In this document: positions 44,544 to 55,028 of the stretch, in pieces
Layout: the number at the start of each line of letters is the position of its first letter
Position numbering within the stretch: the first letter of the stretch is position 1
Assembly (NCBI GenBank): GCA_000023185.1
Contig: CP001623.1
Location: 248,001-312,000 of the forward strand
Length of the DNA stretch: 64,000 nt
From: Rhizobium leguminosarum bv. trifolii WSM1325
GTDB lineage: Bacteria; Pseudomonadota; Alphaproteobacteria; Rhizobiales; Rhizobiaceae
Direction: 5' to 3'
Notes under the pieces: generated by a model
Databases searched by the model: none
Told to the model about the DNA's origin: nothing
The model's input: only the letters and a program-made list of their open reading frames with translations
Position numbers and translations under genes: made by a program

Positions 44544-45752
44544 TCACACTTGTCTGAATGCCAGGACGGCGTTGGTGCCTCCCATGGCGAACGCATTGCT
44601 CATCGCCACACGCACCTTGCGCTCACGAGGGACATTGGGCGTGACGTCGAGATCGCACTGGGGGTCAGGCTCACGATAGTTGGCGGTGGGCGGTATGACA
44701 CCTTCTTGGATCGCCATGACGCAGGCAATCATTTCAAGTGCGCTGGCGGCACCCAGGCAATGGGCGTGCATGGACTTGGTGGAGGAGACGGACATCTTAA
44801 AAGCGTGGTCTCCGAAGACGCGCTTGATCGCGGCCGTCTCCATCTCGTCATTCGCAACGGTGCCGGTCCCGTGCGCGTTGAGGTAGTCTACATCGTCCGG
44901 GTTCAGCTCGGCATCGGCGAGGCAGCTGCGCATTGCGGCCTCGGGTCCCTCGATGGAAGGCATGACGATGTCGTAGGCATCGCCGGAGAGTCCTATTCCG
45001 GCAACCTCGGCAAGCATAGTCGCACCGCGGGCAGCGGCGTGCTCGTAGCTTTCCAGGACAGCCATTCCGGCACCCTCGCCAAGGACAACACCTTTTCTGT
45101 CGGCGGAGAACGGGCGACAGGTATCAGGGGCAAGCACGCGCAGTGCTTCCCATGATTTCAGGACTCCCCAAGTGAGCGGCGCATCGCTTCCCCCGGCAAG
45201 CATGACGTCTGCACGGCCCAGCCTGATCTGATCTACCGCGGAAGCGATGGCATGATTCCCCGCCGCGCAGGCGGAGGTGACGCCGAAGACGGGGCCGCGC
45301 AGGCCGAGATAAATGCTGACCTGACCGGCAGCCGCGCTTGGCATTCCCTTCGGTGCTGTGAAAATGCGCGCGCGGGTCACTCCGTCTAGAAGGATACTGC
45401 GGTAGGTTTCTTCAATCGTTCCCCAGCCAGGCCCGCCGACGCCCATCGCGGCGCCGTAGCGGTGGGCATTCTGTTCATTGGAGGAAAGCCCGGCCTGTCG
45501 CATGGCTTCGGTTGCAGCAATCACTGCGAGCAGGCTGAAGCGGTCCATAGAGACAAGCTGTTTGCGCGGGATGTCGTGTGTTGGAATCGCCTTGATCTCG
45601 GCACCGACCGTGCCTTCCATATCATAAAGATCAGTCGTGATGATCGGGCTGATTGCAGAGCGGCCGTCGCGCATTTCCTTCCAAATTGATGAAGCGTTCG
45701 TTCCTAATCCGCATATTCCGCCTATCCCCGTGATTACGACGCGCCTGTCCAT
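44544..45752 (-). CDS. nodE: beta-ketoacyl synthase NodE
   Basis: The 402-residue condensing enzyme has the active Cys in [18 protein letters not shown], the first His in [17 protein letters not shown] and the second in [15 protein letters not shown]. NodE with the acyl carrier NodF builds the unsaturated fatty acid that decorates Nod factor and is the main host-range determinant between R. leguminosarum biovars. Its start overlaps the nodF stop (TGATG), so they are coupled. ATG 45752 was chosen over the adjacent upstream codon. Confidence 0.95.
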   Translation of the reverse strand: MDRRVVITGIGGICGLGTNASSIWKEMRDGRSAISPIITTDLYDMEGTVGAEIKAIPTHDIPRKQLVSMDRFSLLAVIAATEAMRQAGLSSNEQNAHRYGAAMGVGGPGWGTIEETYRSILLDGVTRARIFTAPKGMPSAAAGQVSIYLGLRGPVFGVTSACAAGNHAIASAVDQIRLGRADVMLAGGSDAPLTWGVLKSWEALRVLAPDTCRPFSADRKGVVLGEGAGMAVLESYEHAAARGATMLAEVAGIGLSGDAYDIVMPSIEGPEAAMRSCLADAELNPDDVDYLNAHGTGTVANDEMETAAIKRVFGDHAFKMSVSSTKSMHAHCLGAASALEMIACVMAIQEGVIPPTANYREPDPQCDLDVTPNVPRERKVRVAMSNAFAMGGTNAVLAFRQV

Positions 45753-46030
45753 CACGCCTCCTTCGCGATCAAACCGCGAACGGCTTCGACGACATCGCCG
45801 ATATTTTTCAGATTAGACCAAGCATCGGCCGTGTTCATCTCGATCCTGATACCGTAGGCCTGCTCCAGGTCCCAGAGCACATCGGCCAAAGCCAGTGAAT
45901 CGATGCCAAGGGAGGTCAATTCGCTATCAGCGGTGATTTCTCCGATTGCTACAGGAATCCTCCCGCCATTTTCTGATTGGGCGAGATTTTTGATTGCAGC
46001 AATAATTTCTACTGTGAGCTGATCGGCCAT
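45752..46030 (-). CDS. nodF: Nod-specific acyl carrier protein NodF
   Basis: This 92-residue acyl carrier has the phosphopantetheine attachment motif [20 protein letters not shown], where the Ser carries the prosthetic group. It holds growing acyl chains for NodE. AAGGA stands shortly before ATG 46030, which is preferred over an ATG six codons upstream. A nod box lies about 130 bases upstream. Confidence 0.95.
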   Translation of the reverse strand: MADQLTVEIIAAIKNLAQSENGGRIPVAIGEITADSELTSLGIDSLALADVLWDLEQAYGIRIEMNTADAWSNLKNIGDVVEAVRGLIAKEA

Positions 46031-46162
46031 CGTGTTCCTTTCCATCATTCCAGCGAGTCCTGAACGCGGCGCACAGCCGGGCAGAGCAAGGCTTGAGCGC
46101 GTTCGATGCTCCTGCGGGAGGGGTTGGCCCCCGTCTGGTCTGTGCTATGGAGCATGCTGAAG

Positions 46163-46209
46163 GATCGGTAAAATTGATTGATTGGATCGGAAGCATCCGC
46201 AGTATGGAT
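46163..46209 (-). promoter_or_regulatory. nod box upstream of nodFE(L)
   Basis: Read on the minus strand, the 47-base element begins ATCCATACTGCGGATGC and ends AATCAATTTTACCGATCC, a clear nod box. It points toward nodF and should control nodF, nodE and nodL. The rest of the 46031-46502 spacer shows no gene. Confidence 0.88.
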
Positions 46210-46502
46210 AATGCAATGAGCCACGCGCATCATTCGCTTCTGCCGTTGTTCATGTGGCGCTCAGATGAAGCGCGAGATCCAGGACGAGGAGAGGTTGGCG
46301 TGGGGTCGCGACTTTCAACATAGCACAAACGCTGATGGAGCCGAGCATGGCTGCCGGCCAAAATGGACCTATGGCAGCTCTCGCGACGTCACCTGCTCAT
46401 CAAATCCATCGCGATCCTAGAAACCGTGCGGCTGGTCAACGCGTGAGGTAGGCGAGTCCCGTTTGAATTGTAGTACTTTAAGCGACGGTAGCTCGACGAG
46501 GA

Positions 46503-47450
46503 TTAGGTCGCTCTGGCCTCTTGGGAGCATCCTTCGGCGGATGACTCAATGCGCGAAGCCTCCTCCAGTATTATGTTGCGCATCCAGATGTTGCCGGGGT
46601 CTGAATTGTGAAGCAAGGGCCACTGTAGTGCTTCTGTGAACGAAAGCGGAGGCAGGGGATGATCTACGATCTGCAGGGGAACCGTCGGTTCGAAATGTCT
46701 GACAAGTAGCAAGGGAAGGGTTGCTATCCGATTCGTCCCCTGTAGTAACATCGGGATCGAGTTGAAACCCGGGACCACTATTTCAATACGCCGCTTAAAA
46801 CCGTGCTCCAGCAATAGCCATTGTTCAATGGAAGGTTTCAACGTACGTCCAAACATGGCCGCGACGTGTCCCAGCGACATGAATCGCTCGAGGGAAAGCT
46901 TCCCGCGCAGCTGCTGATTGTTAGGGCAGCCGACACATACGAGCTTGTCTTCAAACAGCTTGGCACTCGGATGAGTGGCTGACATGAACTGATCCGGAAG
47001 GATCAAAAAATCCAAGTCTCCACTCCGCAGGCGCTCCTCCGGATCATCGTTGACGTGGAGCAATTCAAAACTGACGCCGGGTGCCTCGCGCGCTACGCGC
47101 TTTATGACCTTTTCGAAGAATACCAGCGTCATGAAATCCGACAGTACGATCCTGAAGCGCCGGTCAGATTCCGCGGGGACTAGTGGATCCCACGCAATCA
47201 CGGAGAGCTGAATCTGCAGTAGAGCTTCGCGAACGGCAGGGGCAAGCGCCTCGGCTCGCGGTGTCGGGACAAGTCTGCGCTGCTGCATCACAAACAGCTC
47301 GTCATTGAAGTAGGCGCGCAACCTACCGATGGCTGCGCTCATGGCTGGCTGACTGAGATTGATGCTGCGCGCTGCCGCAGTGAGCTTCCGCTCGGTCATC
47401 AAAGCATCGAGCGCCACGAGAAGGTTTAGATCCAGGCCCTTAAAACGCAT
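46503..47450 (-). CDS. nodD: LysR-type nodulation regulator NodD
   Basis: NodD begins [20 protein letters not shown] and has a LysR helix-turn-helix ([20 protein letters not shown]) followed by the flavonoid-sensing domain. ATG 47450 gives 315 residues, the usual NodD length; upstream in-frame codons would extend into the nod box. It binds nod boxes and, with plant flavonoids, activates nod operons. It is divergent from nodABCIJ and its start lies only 5 bases from the shared nod box, allowing autoregulation. Confidence 0.96.
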   Translation of the reverse strand: MRFKGLDLNLLVALDALMTERKLTAAARSINLSQPAMSAAIGRLRAYFNDELFVMQQRRLVPTPRAEALAPAVREALLQIQLSVIAWDPLVPAESDRRFRIVLSDFMTLVFFEKVIKRVAREAPGVSFELLHVNDDPEERLRSGDLDFLILPDQFMSATHPSAKLFEDKLVCVGCPNNQQLRGKLSLERFMSLGHVAAMFGRTLKPSIEQWLLLEHGFKRRIEIVVPGFNSIPMLLQGTNRIATLPLLLVRHFEPTVPLQIVDHPLPPLSFTEALQWPLLHNSDPGNIWMRNIILEEASRIESSAEGCSQEARAT

Positions 47451-47455
47451 ATTCG

Positions 47456-47502
47456 ATCCATGATGTAGATGATTGTGATCCAAACAATCAATTTTACCAA
47501 TC
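47456..47502 (+). promoter_or_regulatory. nod box upstream of nodABCIJ
   Basis: The 47-base element starts ATCCATGATGTAGATGATTG and ends CAAACAATCAATTTTACCAA then TC, a near-consensus nod box between divergent nodD and nodA. It is about 180 bases before the nodA start. Confidence 0.95.
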
Positions 47503-47684
47503 TTTCGGAGTGCTTATTAGAAAGGCCGGAACTTATCAAGGCGTCAAAGCAAACTAGCGAGCGGAGGCGGATCGTATCTGTCGCAAATTGACGACGAGCG
47601 GTCCCATCTGTCCCATCAGCGTGTGCGCTTGCACCAATCTTTGCTGCTTTGGACTTGTGGCTGAGAAACGAATTGGAGCTTTGC

Positions 47685-48275
47685 ATGTCTGCTGGAGTGC
47701 GGTGGAAAATAACTTGGGAAAATGATCTCGAACCGTCGGATCATGCGGAACTGTCTGAATTTTTCCGAGCAACCTATGGTCCGACTGGCGAATTCAATGC
47801 CAAACCTTTTGAGACTGGCCGCAGTTGGGCAGGTGCGAGGCCGGAACGCCGGGCAATTGCTTACGATTCAAAAGGCATAGCAAGTCACATGGGGTTGCTG
47901 CGTCGTTTCATAAAAGTTGGTGACACCGATTTGCTGGTCGCCGAACTTGGCTTGTATGGTGTGCGGCCGGATCTCGAGGGGCTTGGCATCCCTCACTCGA
48001 TCCGCGCTTTGGCACCGGCTTTGCAGGAGCTGGCGGTGCCGTTCGCCTTCGGCACCGTCCGACATGCCATGCGGAACCACGTGGAGAGATTCTGCCGAGA
48101 CGGTATCTCCAATATCGTCACGGGGGTTCGTGTACGCTCGACCCTTCCAGATGCGCTGCCGGATATGCCCTCCACGCGCACCGAAGACGTGCTCGTCCTG
48201 GTATTTCCGATAGGGCGACCGATGAGCGAGTGGCCTTCCGGATCATTGATCGAACGAAACGGCTGCGAGCTATGA
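47685..48275 (+). CDS. nodA: Nod factor N-acyltransferase NodA
   Basis: The 196-residue protein shows NodA hallmarks throughout: [60 protein letters not shown] and the end [20 protein letters not shown]. NodA transfers the fatty acyl chain to the free amine of the chitin oligomer made by NodC and NodB. ATG 47685 with GGAG upstream was chosen; a longer in-frame start at 47649 is not expected for NodA. It overlaps nodB by 4 bases. Confidence 0.97.
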   Translation: MSAGVRWKITWENDLEPSDHAELSEFFRATYGPTGEFNAKPFETGRSWAGARPERRAIAYDSKGIASHMGLLRRFIKVGDTDLLVAELGLYGVRPDLEGLGIPHSIRALAPALQELAVPFAFGTVRHAMRNHVERFCRDGISNIVTGVRVRSTLPDALPDMPSTRTEDVLVLVFPIGRPMSEWPSGSLIERNGCEL

Positions 48276-48910
48276 AGCGGCGCGCTTATATCAGCGAAGT
48301 GCCGTGGAGCGACGATCGAAGCATCTACTTGACGTTCGACGACGGTCCCAATCCGCACTGTACTGGCCAGATCCTGGATGTGCTCGCCGAACACCGCGTA
48401 CCAGCCACCTTTTTCGTCCTCGGCGCGTATGTCAAAGACCATCCGGATCTTGTCCGCCGTGTTGCGGCAGAAGGTCACTTGGTTGCCAATCACACGATGA
48501 CCCACCCCGATCTTACGGCCTGTGACCCGGAGGCGATCGAACGAGAGATAAATGAGGCAAACAAAGCCATCGTCTCGGCGTGTCCCCAAGCTGCGGTTCA
48601 ACATTTACGAGCGCCATACGGCGCTTGGAACGCGGATGTCCTTTCAAGATCGATGAACGCCGGACTTCGACCTGTTCACTGGTCGATAGACCCGAGAGAC
48701 TGGTCCCGTCCTGGAGCCAATACTATCGTGGAGGCGGTACTCGCTGCTGCTCGGCCAGGTGCAATCGTGCTTTTGCACGACGGTTGCCCACCCGATGAGG
48801 TCGGGAACTGCAAGCTTACCGGACTGCGTGATCAAACACTTTCGGCGCTCTTGGCAATTATCCCGGCACTGCATAGCCGTGGATTCTCCCTTCGTTCACT
48901 TCCCCAATAA
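48272..48910 (+). CDS. nodB: chitooligosaccharide deacetylase NodB
   Basis: The 212-residue polysaccharide deacetylase has all catalytic motifs: TFDDGPNPH (base Asp and metal Asp), NHTMTHPDL (metal His pair), RAPYG, and a late LLHDG. It removes the acetyl group at the non-reducing end of the chitin oligomer. ATG 48272 overlaps the nodA stop (ATGA), so translation is coupled. Confidence 0.97.
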   Translation: MKRRAYISEVPWSDDRSIYLTFDDGPNPHCTGQILDVLAEHRVPATFFVLGAYVKDHPDLVRRVAAEGHLVANHTMTHPDLTACDPEAIEREINEANKAIVSACPQAAVQHLRAPYGAWNADVLSRSMNAGLRPVHWSIDPRDWSRPGANTIVEAVLAAARPGAIVLLHDGCPPDEVGNCKLTGLRDQTLSALLAIIPALHSRGFSLRSLPQ

Positions 48911-48930
48911 AACCAAATCGACGAGAAATC

Positions 48931-50211
48931 ATGACCTTGCTTGAAACAACCAGCATCGCCGCCGTCTCGGTTTATGGACTGCTTTCCTCCGCCTATAGGA
49001 GTGTGCAGGTCCTTCATGCTCGGCGAACTCTCAAGTCGGAAACAGCTGAAATCACGGTTGAAGAGAGACCTTTTCCTAGCGTGGACGTTATTGTTCCTTC
49101 GTTTAACGAGAGCCCACGCGTCCTGTCAGATTGCCTGGCATCCCTTGCCAACCAGGATTATCTGGGGGTGTTGCGCGTTTATGTGGTTGACGACGGTTCC
49201 AGAAATCGCGACGCCGTCGTGGCCGAGCAGCTTGCCTATGTGGGCGACGCGAGATTCGAATTCATCATGCTTCCCAGGAATGTCGGAAAGCGCAAAGCGC
49301 AAATCGCTGCCATTTCCCGATCATCCGGGGACCTGATCCTGAACGTGGATTCAGACACCACTCTCGCCTCCGACGTCGTTTCAAAACTGAGTCAGAAAAT
49401 GCGCGATCCGGCGGTCGGTGCGGTGATGGGGCAGCTTGTAGCGAGCAATCAGAGCGACTCGTGGCTGACCCGATTGATCGACATGGAGTACTGGCTGGCC
49501 TGCAATGAGGAGCGCGCCGCGCAGGGCCGCTTCGGTGCCGTGATGTGTTGCTGTGGACCTTGTGCCATGTACCGCCGGTCCGCTTTCGTCCTGCTTCTTG
49601 ATCAATACGAGACACAGCTCTATCGGGGAAAGCCGAGTGACTTTGGCGAGGACCGTCATCTGACCATCCTAATGCTAAGCGCCGGCTTCCGCACCGAATA
49701 TGTCCCAAGCGCCATCGCCGCAACCGTTGTTCCTGACGGTTTGGCTGCCTATCTGCGCCAGCAACTGCGTTGGGCACGGAGTACATTCCGAGATACAATG
49801 CTTGGGCTTCACCTCCTCCGCGGCATGAACTGGTATCTGACTTTGGACGTCGTCGGGCAGAATGCCGGCCCTCTTCTGCTCGCATTGTCCGTGCTGGCGG
49901 GTCTTGCACAGTTCGCCCTGACGGGTTCAGTGCCCTGGTGGACGATAGGAACGATTGGATCATTGACACTGATACGATGCGGCGTGGCTGCTTATCGTGC
50001 CAAGCAGCTTAGATTTCTTGGCTTCTCGCTGCACACGCTCGTGAACGTCTTTCTATTACTTCCGGTGAAGGCTTATGCGCTCTGTACGTTGTCCAACAGT
50101 GATTGGCTGTCGCGCGGCTCCGGAGTCACCGCTTCAGGCGCCGTTCGAAAGCAGAAGGCATCCGAAGCTCCAATGCTGGCGGCCCCCGAAGCTACTTTCA
50201 GCGGCGAATAA
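48931..50211 (+). CDS. nodC: N-acetylglucosaminyltransferase NodC (chitin synthase)
   Basis: This family 2 glycosyltransferase has an N-terminal hydrophobic segment (IAAVSVYGLLSSAYRSV), then the catalytic VDDGS, NVDSDT and GEDRH motifs, the processive QQLRWARS motif, and C-terminal membrane segments (PLLLALSVLAGLAQFALTG). It makes the chitin backbone of Nod factor at the inner membrane. The length of 426 residues is normal and it follows nodB by 20 bases. Confidence 0.97.
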   Translation: MTLLETTSIAAVSVYGLLSSAYRSVQVLHARRTLKSETAEITVEERPFPSVDVIVPSFNESPRVLSDCLASLANQDYLGVLRVYVVDDGSRNRDAVVAEQLAYVGDARFEFIMLPRNVGKRKAQIAAISRSSGDLILNVDSDTTLASDVVSKLSQKMRDPAVGAVMGQLVASNQSDSWLTRLIDMEYWLACNEERAAQGRFGAVMCCCGPCAMYRRSAFVLLLDQYETQLYRGKPSDFGEDRHLTILMLSAGFRTEYVPSAIAATVVPDGLAAYLRQQLRWARSTFRDTMLGLHLLRGMNWYLTLDVVGQNAGPLLLALSVLAGLAQFALTGSVPWWTIGTIGSLTLIRCGVAAYRAKQLRFLGFSLHTLVNVFLLLPVKAYALCTLSNSDWLSRGSGVTASGAVRKQKASEAPMLAAPEATFSGE

Positions 50212-50241
50212 TCGCTGTGTCTTGCAAACCTTAGGAACCAC

Positions 50242-51270
50242 ATGAACGGTCAATCGGATCTACAGGCAGCTGTGGCTGAGACGCTCTGCCGCGGAAGCAA
50301 CCTACCGTGCATTTCGATTTCAGAAGCAATCGCTCCCCAAGTAGGAGCGATATCTTCTATTGCGATCGAGCTCGTCGGCGTTACCAAATCATATCGTGGG
50401 AAGGCCGTGGTTGACGGATTGTCTTTCAACATTGGGTCGGGAGAGTGCTTTGGCCTTTTAGGCCCAAACGGCGCCGGAAAAAGTACGATCAGCCGTATGA
50501 TTCTAGGAATGACGTCGCCCGATGCGGGCACTATTTCGGTGCTCGGAGCGCAGGTACCCCGGCAGGCTCGTTCGGCGCGCGCCCGTATCGGTGTTGTTTC
50601 TCAGTTCGACAATCTCGACATGGAGTTCACGGTTAGAGAAAACCTGATTGTCTACGGCCGGTACTTCCGCATGAAAGCCAGGGAGATCGAAGCGATCTTG
50701 CCCTCGCTGCTGGAATTTGCGCGGCTTGAAAACAAGGCAGATACAAGGGTGGCGGATCTTTCTGGAGGCATGAAGCGGCGCCTGTCATTGGCGCGCGCCC
50801 TGATCAATGACCCGCAAATCCTCATATTAGATGAACCGACCACCGGCCTTGACCCGCACGCACGCCACCTGATCTGGGAGCGTTTGCGATCGCTATTGGC
50901 GCAAGGCAAAACGATCCTGTTGACGACCCACATCATGGAAGAGGCAGAACGCTTATGTGACCGGCTGTGCGTGCTCGAAGGTGGAGTTAAGATAGCCGAA
51001 GGCCGCCCCTTTGACCTGATAAAGGAGCAGATCGGCTGCCCCGTCATCGAGATCTATGGCGGGGATCCGCAGGAGCTTAGCCTCTTGATCAAGCCATACG
51101 CACGGCGCATCGAAATCAGCGGCGAGACCCTGTTCTGCTACACCCCCGACCCAGAACAAGTTCGGGCGCAACTGCGCGGACACTGGGGTCTGCGCCTCCT
51201 GGAGCGGCCGCCAAACCTAGAGGACGTCTTCCTGCGGTTAACCGGACGCGAGATGGGGAAGTACCAATGA
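50242..51270 (+). CDS. nodI: Nod factor export ATP-binding protein NodI
   Basis: This ABC-2-type ATPase has Walker [18 protein letters not shown], signature [15 protein letters not shown], Walker [14 protein letters not shown] and the switch His in TTHIMEEAE. NodI with NodJ exports Nod factor across the inner membrane. The 342 residues include about 35 more at the N-terminus than the core domain needs; AGGA precedes ATG 50242. It overlaps nodJ by 4 bases. Confidence 0.95.
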   Translation: MNGQSDLQAAVAETLCRGSNLPCISISEAIAPQVGAISSIAIELVGVTKSYRGKAVVDGLSFNIGSGECFGLLGPNGAGKSTISRMILGMTSPDAGTISVLGAQVPRQARSARARIGVVSQFDNLDMEFTVRENLIVYGRYFRMKAREIEAILPSLLEFARLENKADTRVADLSGGMKRRLSLARALINDPQILILDEPTTGLDPHARHLIWERLRSLLAQGKTILLTTHIMEEAERLCDRLCVLEGGVKIAEGRPFDLIKEQIGCPVIEIYGGDPQELSLLIKPYARRIEISGETLFCYTPDPEQVRAQLRGHWGLRLLERPPNLEDVFLRLTGREMGKYQ

Positions 51271-52055
51271 GTGGAGATTCCGTAACGGCTTTGCCGGGCG
51301 GCAGCTTGAACTGGATTGCTGTCTGGCGCCGAAATTATCTTGCATGGAAAAAGGCGGCGCTGGCGTCGCTTCTGGGGCATTTGGCCGAACCTCTGATCTA
51401 CCTTTTTGGCCTTGGCGCTGGCTTGGGCGTGATGGTGGGCCGCGTTGGGGGCGTTTCCTATACTGCTTTCCTGGCAGCTGGAATGGTCGCGACAAGTGCG
51501 ATGACGGCTGCAACGTTTGAGACGATTTACGCAGCTTTCGGCCGGATGGAGGGTCAGCGCACTTGGGAAGCGATGCTCTACACACAGCTGAGGCTAGGCG
51601 ATATTGTTCTCGGTGAGATGGCTTGGGCGGCGACGAAGGCCGCTTTGGCGGGTGCCGGCATAGGCGTGGTCGCCGCCGCTCTAGGATACACGCAGTGGCT
51701 GTCGCTGCTGTATGCGCTTCCGGTCATCGCGCTGACGGGATTGGCCTTTGCAAGCCTTGGGATGGTCGTCACCGCCCTTGCTCCGAGCTATGATTATTTC
51801 ATCTTCTATCAGACGTTGGTTATCACCCCCATATTATTTCTCTCGGGTGCCGTCTTTCCAGTCGACCAACTGCCCATTGTCTTCCAGACCGCGGCGCGAT
51901 TTCTGCCCCTGTCGCATTCAATCGACCTCATACGTCCGATCATGCTCGGTCACACCGTCGTCGATGTCTGCCTGCACGTCGGCACACTTTGCATCTACAT
52001 CGTCATCCCATTCTTTTTATCGACAGCCTTGCTGCGGCGCCGACTATTGCGCTGA
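51267..52055 (+). CDS. nodJ: Nod factor export permease NodJ
   Basis: This 262-residue ABC-2-type permease has six hydrophobic segments (for example [17 protein letters not shown] and [16 protein letters not shown]) and the conserved [20 protein letters not shown] near the end. It is the membrane partner of NodI and ends the nodABCIJ operon. An IS66 relic begins 3 bases after its stop. Confidence 0.95.
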   Translation: MSGDSVTALPGGSLNWIAVWRRNYLAWKKAALASLLGHLAEPLIYLFGLGAGLGVMVGRVGGVSYTAFLAAGMVATSAMTAATFETIYAAFGRMEGQRTWEAMLYTQLRLGDIVLGEMAWAATKAALAGAGIGVVAAALGYTQWLSLLYALPVIALTGLAFASLGMVVTALAPSYDYFIFYQTLVITPILFLSGAVFPVDQLPIVFQTAARFLPLSHSIDLIRPIMLGHTVVDVCLHVGTLCIYIVIPFFLSTALLRRRLLR

Positions 52056-52058
52056 CGA

Positions 52059-52404
52059 TCAGCGCGCATCGGGAGCCATAGAACTCTCGAAACGAAGCGT
52101 GCGGCCGCAGATCAATCGTAGCTCAATCATCCCGGAGCAGCTCTCCCTCAATTCAGGGGTATCGTTCTGCACGGCATTTAGATCGACGGGAATGAACAAT
52201 GCATTCGAAGACACCGGGAGCAGCCCCTTCTTCTTGAGCTCGCTACGCCAGGCGTATATCTGCTGCCGCGTTACATCATGACGATGAGCAATCTCGGTGA
52301 TCGTGGCTCCAGGAACCCCAACCGACATGACAATCGCAAGCTTGTCTTCTTTGCGCCACCGCCAACGACGTTCCTGCCCAAGAATTTCAACGCGCGTCGC
52401 AATC
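52059..52404 (-). pseudogene. IS66 tnpA remnant
   Basis: The reverse frame reads RRWRWRKEDKLAIVMSVGVP then ATITEIAHRHDVTRQQIYAW, the OrfA helix-turn-helix of IS66, and ends just beside nodJ. No tnpB, tnpC or IS66 end repeats accompany it, so only a fragment is left after rearrangement next to the nod operon. Confidence 0.75.
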
Positions 52405-52407
52405 CTC

Positions 52408-52453
52408 GCCTAAGACACGTCGCTAACGACGTCGTTAAACACGTGTCTTAGGC
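52408..52453. repeat. 46-bp near-perfect palindrome between nodJ and nifT
   Basis: GCCTAAGACACGT (52408-52420) is repeated inverted at 52441-52453, and the centre TAACGACGTCGTTA (52424-52437) is itself a perfect palindrome; only three base pairs in each arm do not match. It lies between the convergent nodJ and nifT genes, so it could be a two-way terminator, though no T run follows, or a recombination or protein-binding site. Confidence 0.7.
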
Positions 52454-52688
52454 CATCAGGGCGCTAGGCGGCAGGCGGTGCCAATCGGGCGGTTACTGTC
52501 GTACTCAATATTGCAATCGGGGCGGATACAACCCTGTGGCAAAGGCAGGCTTATAAGTGTCCGTGCGATTGCATAATATTTGACTTCAGAGTTAGCGGCG
52601 ACCGGCCGGGGCGGAGATGCAAACTTTTCCACGTTGCCTATTCGTCACCAAGTCAGTCGTGCGAATTCCGCAAGTTGGGCGTTTCGCG
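52454..52688. other. spacer between palindrome and nifT
   Basis: No gene is seen. The spacer separates the nod and nif blocks. Confidence 0.4.
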
Positions 52689-52901
52689 TCAGTCCTGATC
52701 GGGTTGCTTCATTGCCTGCACTGTGATGGGTAACCGGGTGCCCTGCGGTAGGTCAGGGAGGGCGAGGAGCCATCCATGCCTCACCAATATAAAACCGCCC
52801 CACAAATCTTCATTCTCCACCGCAACAACCGGCTCCTCGACATCCTTTTTGGACATATAGATCGACAAGCCGACCCCATTCCTCCGGATCATTGCTTTCA
52901 T
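52689..52901 (-). CDS. nifT: NifT family protein
   Basis: The 70-residue protein reads MKAMIRRNGVGLSIYMSKKD, then EEPVV, DLWGGFILVRHGWLLALPDL and TRLPITVQAMKQ, matching small NifT proteins linked to nitrogenase genes; function is not well defined, maybe cofactor insertion. ATG 52901 is preferred over an earlier in-frame codon at 52925. It is the last gene of the fixABCX-nifA-nifB-fdxN run on the minus strand. Confidence 0.88.
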   Translation of the reverse strand: MKAMIRRNGVGLSIYMSKKDVEEPVVAVENEDLWGGFILVRHGWLLALPDLPQGTRLPITVQAMKQPDQD

Positions 52902-53016
52902 GGGCTGTACCTCTTTTACACGCATGAGATTTGCTCTGTTTCACGCCCGCGCGACCCGACGATGCTGCCACGCTCGAACACCTCCCCTTAGCGAGAACTG
53001 CTGATGAAGGGTGCCC

Positions 53017-53042
53017 GCCTGCGTGAAAATGCTTCCGCAGGC
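53017..53042. terminator. hairpin between fdxN and nifT
   Basis: GCCTGCG (53017-53023) pairs with CGCAGGC (53036-53042). On the plus strand a T6 run follows shortly after, but the genes here are on the minus strand, so it may reduce rather than end read-through from fdxN to nifT. Confidence 0.5.
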
Positions 53043-53085
53043 GAGCCTTTTTTGTCACTCTTTTTCTCGCGTTTAGTGCGGCTGC

Positions 53086-53280
53086 TTAGGCGGGGACGCA
53101 GGTGTTTGGCATCGGGCAAATGGCCCTGCATTTGGGCGCGTCGAACTCAATCCTGCACTCCGTGCATATTTTGGGATCGACCACGAATCTGTCAGTTTTG
53201 AAACTAATTGCGCCTGAGGGGCACTCAAATTCGCATGCGCCGCATTGGGTGCATTGTGAGGCGATGATTTTGAAGGCCAT
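53086..53280 (-). CDS. fdxN: bacterial-type ferredoxin FdxN
   Basis: The 64-residue protein has [12 protein letters not shown] and a second cluster site [18 protein letters not shown] with an 8-residue insert between cysteines, the signature of FdxN. It gives electrons to nitrogenase or to NifB. It follows nifB by 33 bases and should share its transcript. Confidence 0.94.
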   Translation of the reverse strand: MAFKIIASQCTQCGACEFECPSGAISFKTDRFVVDPKICTECRIEFDAPKCRAICPMPNTCVPA

Positions 53281-53313
53281 GGTTCAGCTCCTCTGGTTTA
53301 GTCAAAGTGTGTG

Positions 53314-54786
53314 TCAAATCGCGGCTGCTAAAGCGTCGTCGTGAAGCACCGCGCTATAATGGGCGTCGATTGCCTGCTCGATGTAGGAGCCGCCATAAGC
53401 GCCCGTTGCTCGAACACCTCGGCGTGCGAGCTTATTCGTAGGGCCATTGCCGATCTGAGAACAAATCAGCAAATCTAAGCCTTCGAGCGCATTGATGATA
53501 CTGTTGAGACTAGCCTCCTCCCCCCATCCACCAAGGCAGTACGGGTCGATCTTCAGGTGACCTATCAATCCGAGGCCTTTTTTACAGACCGAGAAAATCT
53601 GTATTTCCTGCGCATGACCGAAATGTTCATTGACCCGGCCTCCACCATTGGTGGTTACAGCAATAAGGAGAAGTTCGTCAGATGGAGCTGAGACCGGTAT
53701 GGCCGCGCCCCTTGCTTCCAATGTTTGGCCGCGTCGCTCGCGCTCGATCAACTTGCGATAGGCATGGCGCTTGCCACTGTCGTTGGTCGCTTCAGCTGGG
53801 AGTTGGGAAATCGTGAATTCGTGTGCGCGATCATCACTGAGCAGACCGACTGCATCGGAACGGCACTGACGGCAATGGCGCATCACCTTCGTGTTGCCTT
53901 CAAGCCGGTCCCGAAGCGCGATTAACTCAGAAGGGGTAGGGCAACGCTGACCGTTCAGACCATATAGAGTACCATTTGAAGGCTCTGAGATCAGGGGCAT
54001 TACGTTATGCATAAACGCGCCCCTGTCCTTGACCCACTTGTTAACCTCGATGAGATGCTCGTCGTTGACGCCCGGGATCATCACCGAATTGACCTTGGTG
54101 AGTATGCCGCGTTCTGTCAGCATTTCGAGCCCCAACATTTGCCTCTCATGGAGGATCCTGGACGCGTCGATACCGTTGTAGCGGCGGCCATCATAGAATA
54201 TCCAGGGGTAGATCTCGGTCCCGATCTTCGGATCTACCATGTTGATGGTGATTGTAACGTGCCCGACATTCATGTCGACAAGCTCGTCGACATGTTCAGG
54301 GAGGGCGAGGCCATTGGTTGAGATGCAAAGCTTGACGTCGGTGATTTCGCGGGCGATCGGTATGAGGGTCGCTTTTGTCTTCCTCCAATCATAGCAGGCA
54401 TCGCCTGGCCCGGCGATGCCGACCACTGAGAGCTGCGGCACTTCGTTTGCAACCGCAATGGCCCTGCGCAGCGCCTGGTCGGGAGTGAGCCTATGTGATG
54501 CTACTCCTGGTCTGCTTTCGTTTGCGCAGTCATATTTTCGATTGCAGTAATTGCATTGGATGTTGCAGGCTGGTGCCACCGCGAGATGCATCCGCGCGAA
54601 ATAAAGATGCGCTTCCCGCGAGAAGCACGGGTGGTCTTTGATCTTTTCACGGATCGCTGGAGCCAGAGCATCCGGCTCGGAACTGCCACGGGACGAAGGC
54701 GGATAGTCACCGAACGCTGTTGCCTCCGACTCGCATGCGGCAGGTGCTGTGTCGGTGATCCTGAACGTACTCATCCCTCTGGACAT
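53314..54786 (-). CDS. nifB: nitrogenase cofactor biosynthesis radical SAM protein NifB
   Basis: NifB joins iron-sulfur clusters and a carbide to make the FeMo-cofactor core. The radical SAM motif CNIQCNYCNRKYDC follows HLAVAPA; further conserved blocks are GIAGPGDACYD and ISEPSNGTLYGLNGQRCPTP. A NifX-like domain fills the C-terminus (VNEHFGHAQEIQIFSVCKKG). ATG 54786 with GGAG upstream gives 490 residues, normal for rhizobia; the frame is open further to 54924. It lies downstream of nifA and upstream of fdxN. Confidence 0.95.
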   Translation of the reverse strand: MSRGMSTFRITDTAPAACESEATAFGDYPPSSRGSSEPDALAPAIREKIKDHPCFSREAHLYFARMHLAVAPACNIQCNYCNRKYDCANESRPGVASHRLTPDQALRRAIAVANEVPQLSVVGIAGPGDACYDWRKTKATLIPIAREITDVKLCISTNGLALPEHVDELVDMNVGHVTITINMVDPKIGTEIYPWIFYDGRRYNGIDASRILHERQMLGLEMLTERGILTKVNSVMIPGVNDEHLIEVNKWVKDRGAFMHNVMPLISEPSNGTLYGLNGQRCPTPSELIALRDRLEGNTKVMRHCRQCRSDAVGLLSDDRAHEFTISQLPAEATNDSGKRHAYRKLIERERRGQTLEARGAAIPVSAPSDELLLIAVTTNGGGRVNEHFGHAQEIQIFSVCKKGLGLIGHLKIDPYCLGGWGEEASLNSIINALEGLDLLICSQIGNGPTNKLARRGVRATGAYGGSYIEQAIDAHYSAVLHDDALAAAI

Positions 54787-54917
54787 TACGAACTCCAATG
54801 ATGCTTGAAAGCTCGGTTCCGCGAGCAAGAGCGATGCCAGTCTGAGAAACGTCACCCTGCCAGCCGGATACGCTCTTCGTTGTCCGCTTGAGACCATTTT
54901 TCTACAGGGTTTCGTTT

Positions 54918-54934
54918 GAGACACGACAGTGCCA
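54918..54934 (-). promoter_or_regulatory. weak candidate sigma-54 promoter before nifB
   Basis: On the minus strand TGGCACTGTCGTGTCTC has a perfect -24 element but a poor -12 element (TGTC instead of TTGC). A NifA-dependent nifB promoter is expected in rhizobia at about this distance (130 bases upstream of the start), but no clear TGT-N10-ACA site was found near it. Confidence 0.35.
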
Positions 54935-55028
54935 CTTGGCAGACCTCGCCGGTTGGGTGAAGCTAGAATCGCCAGGCGTCTGTTGGGCGCGACCTGGCGG
55001 ACCAGGTCTGCGCCAATGATCTCCGTTG

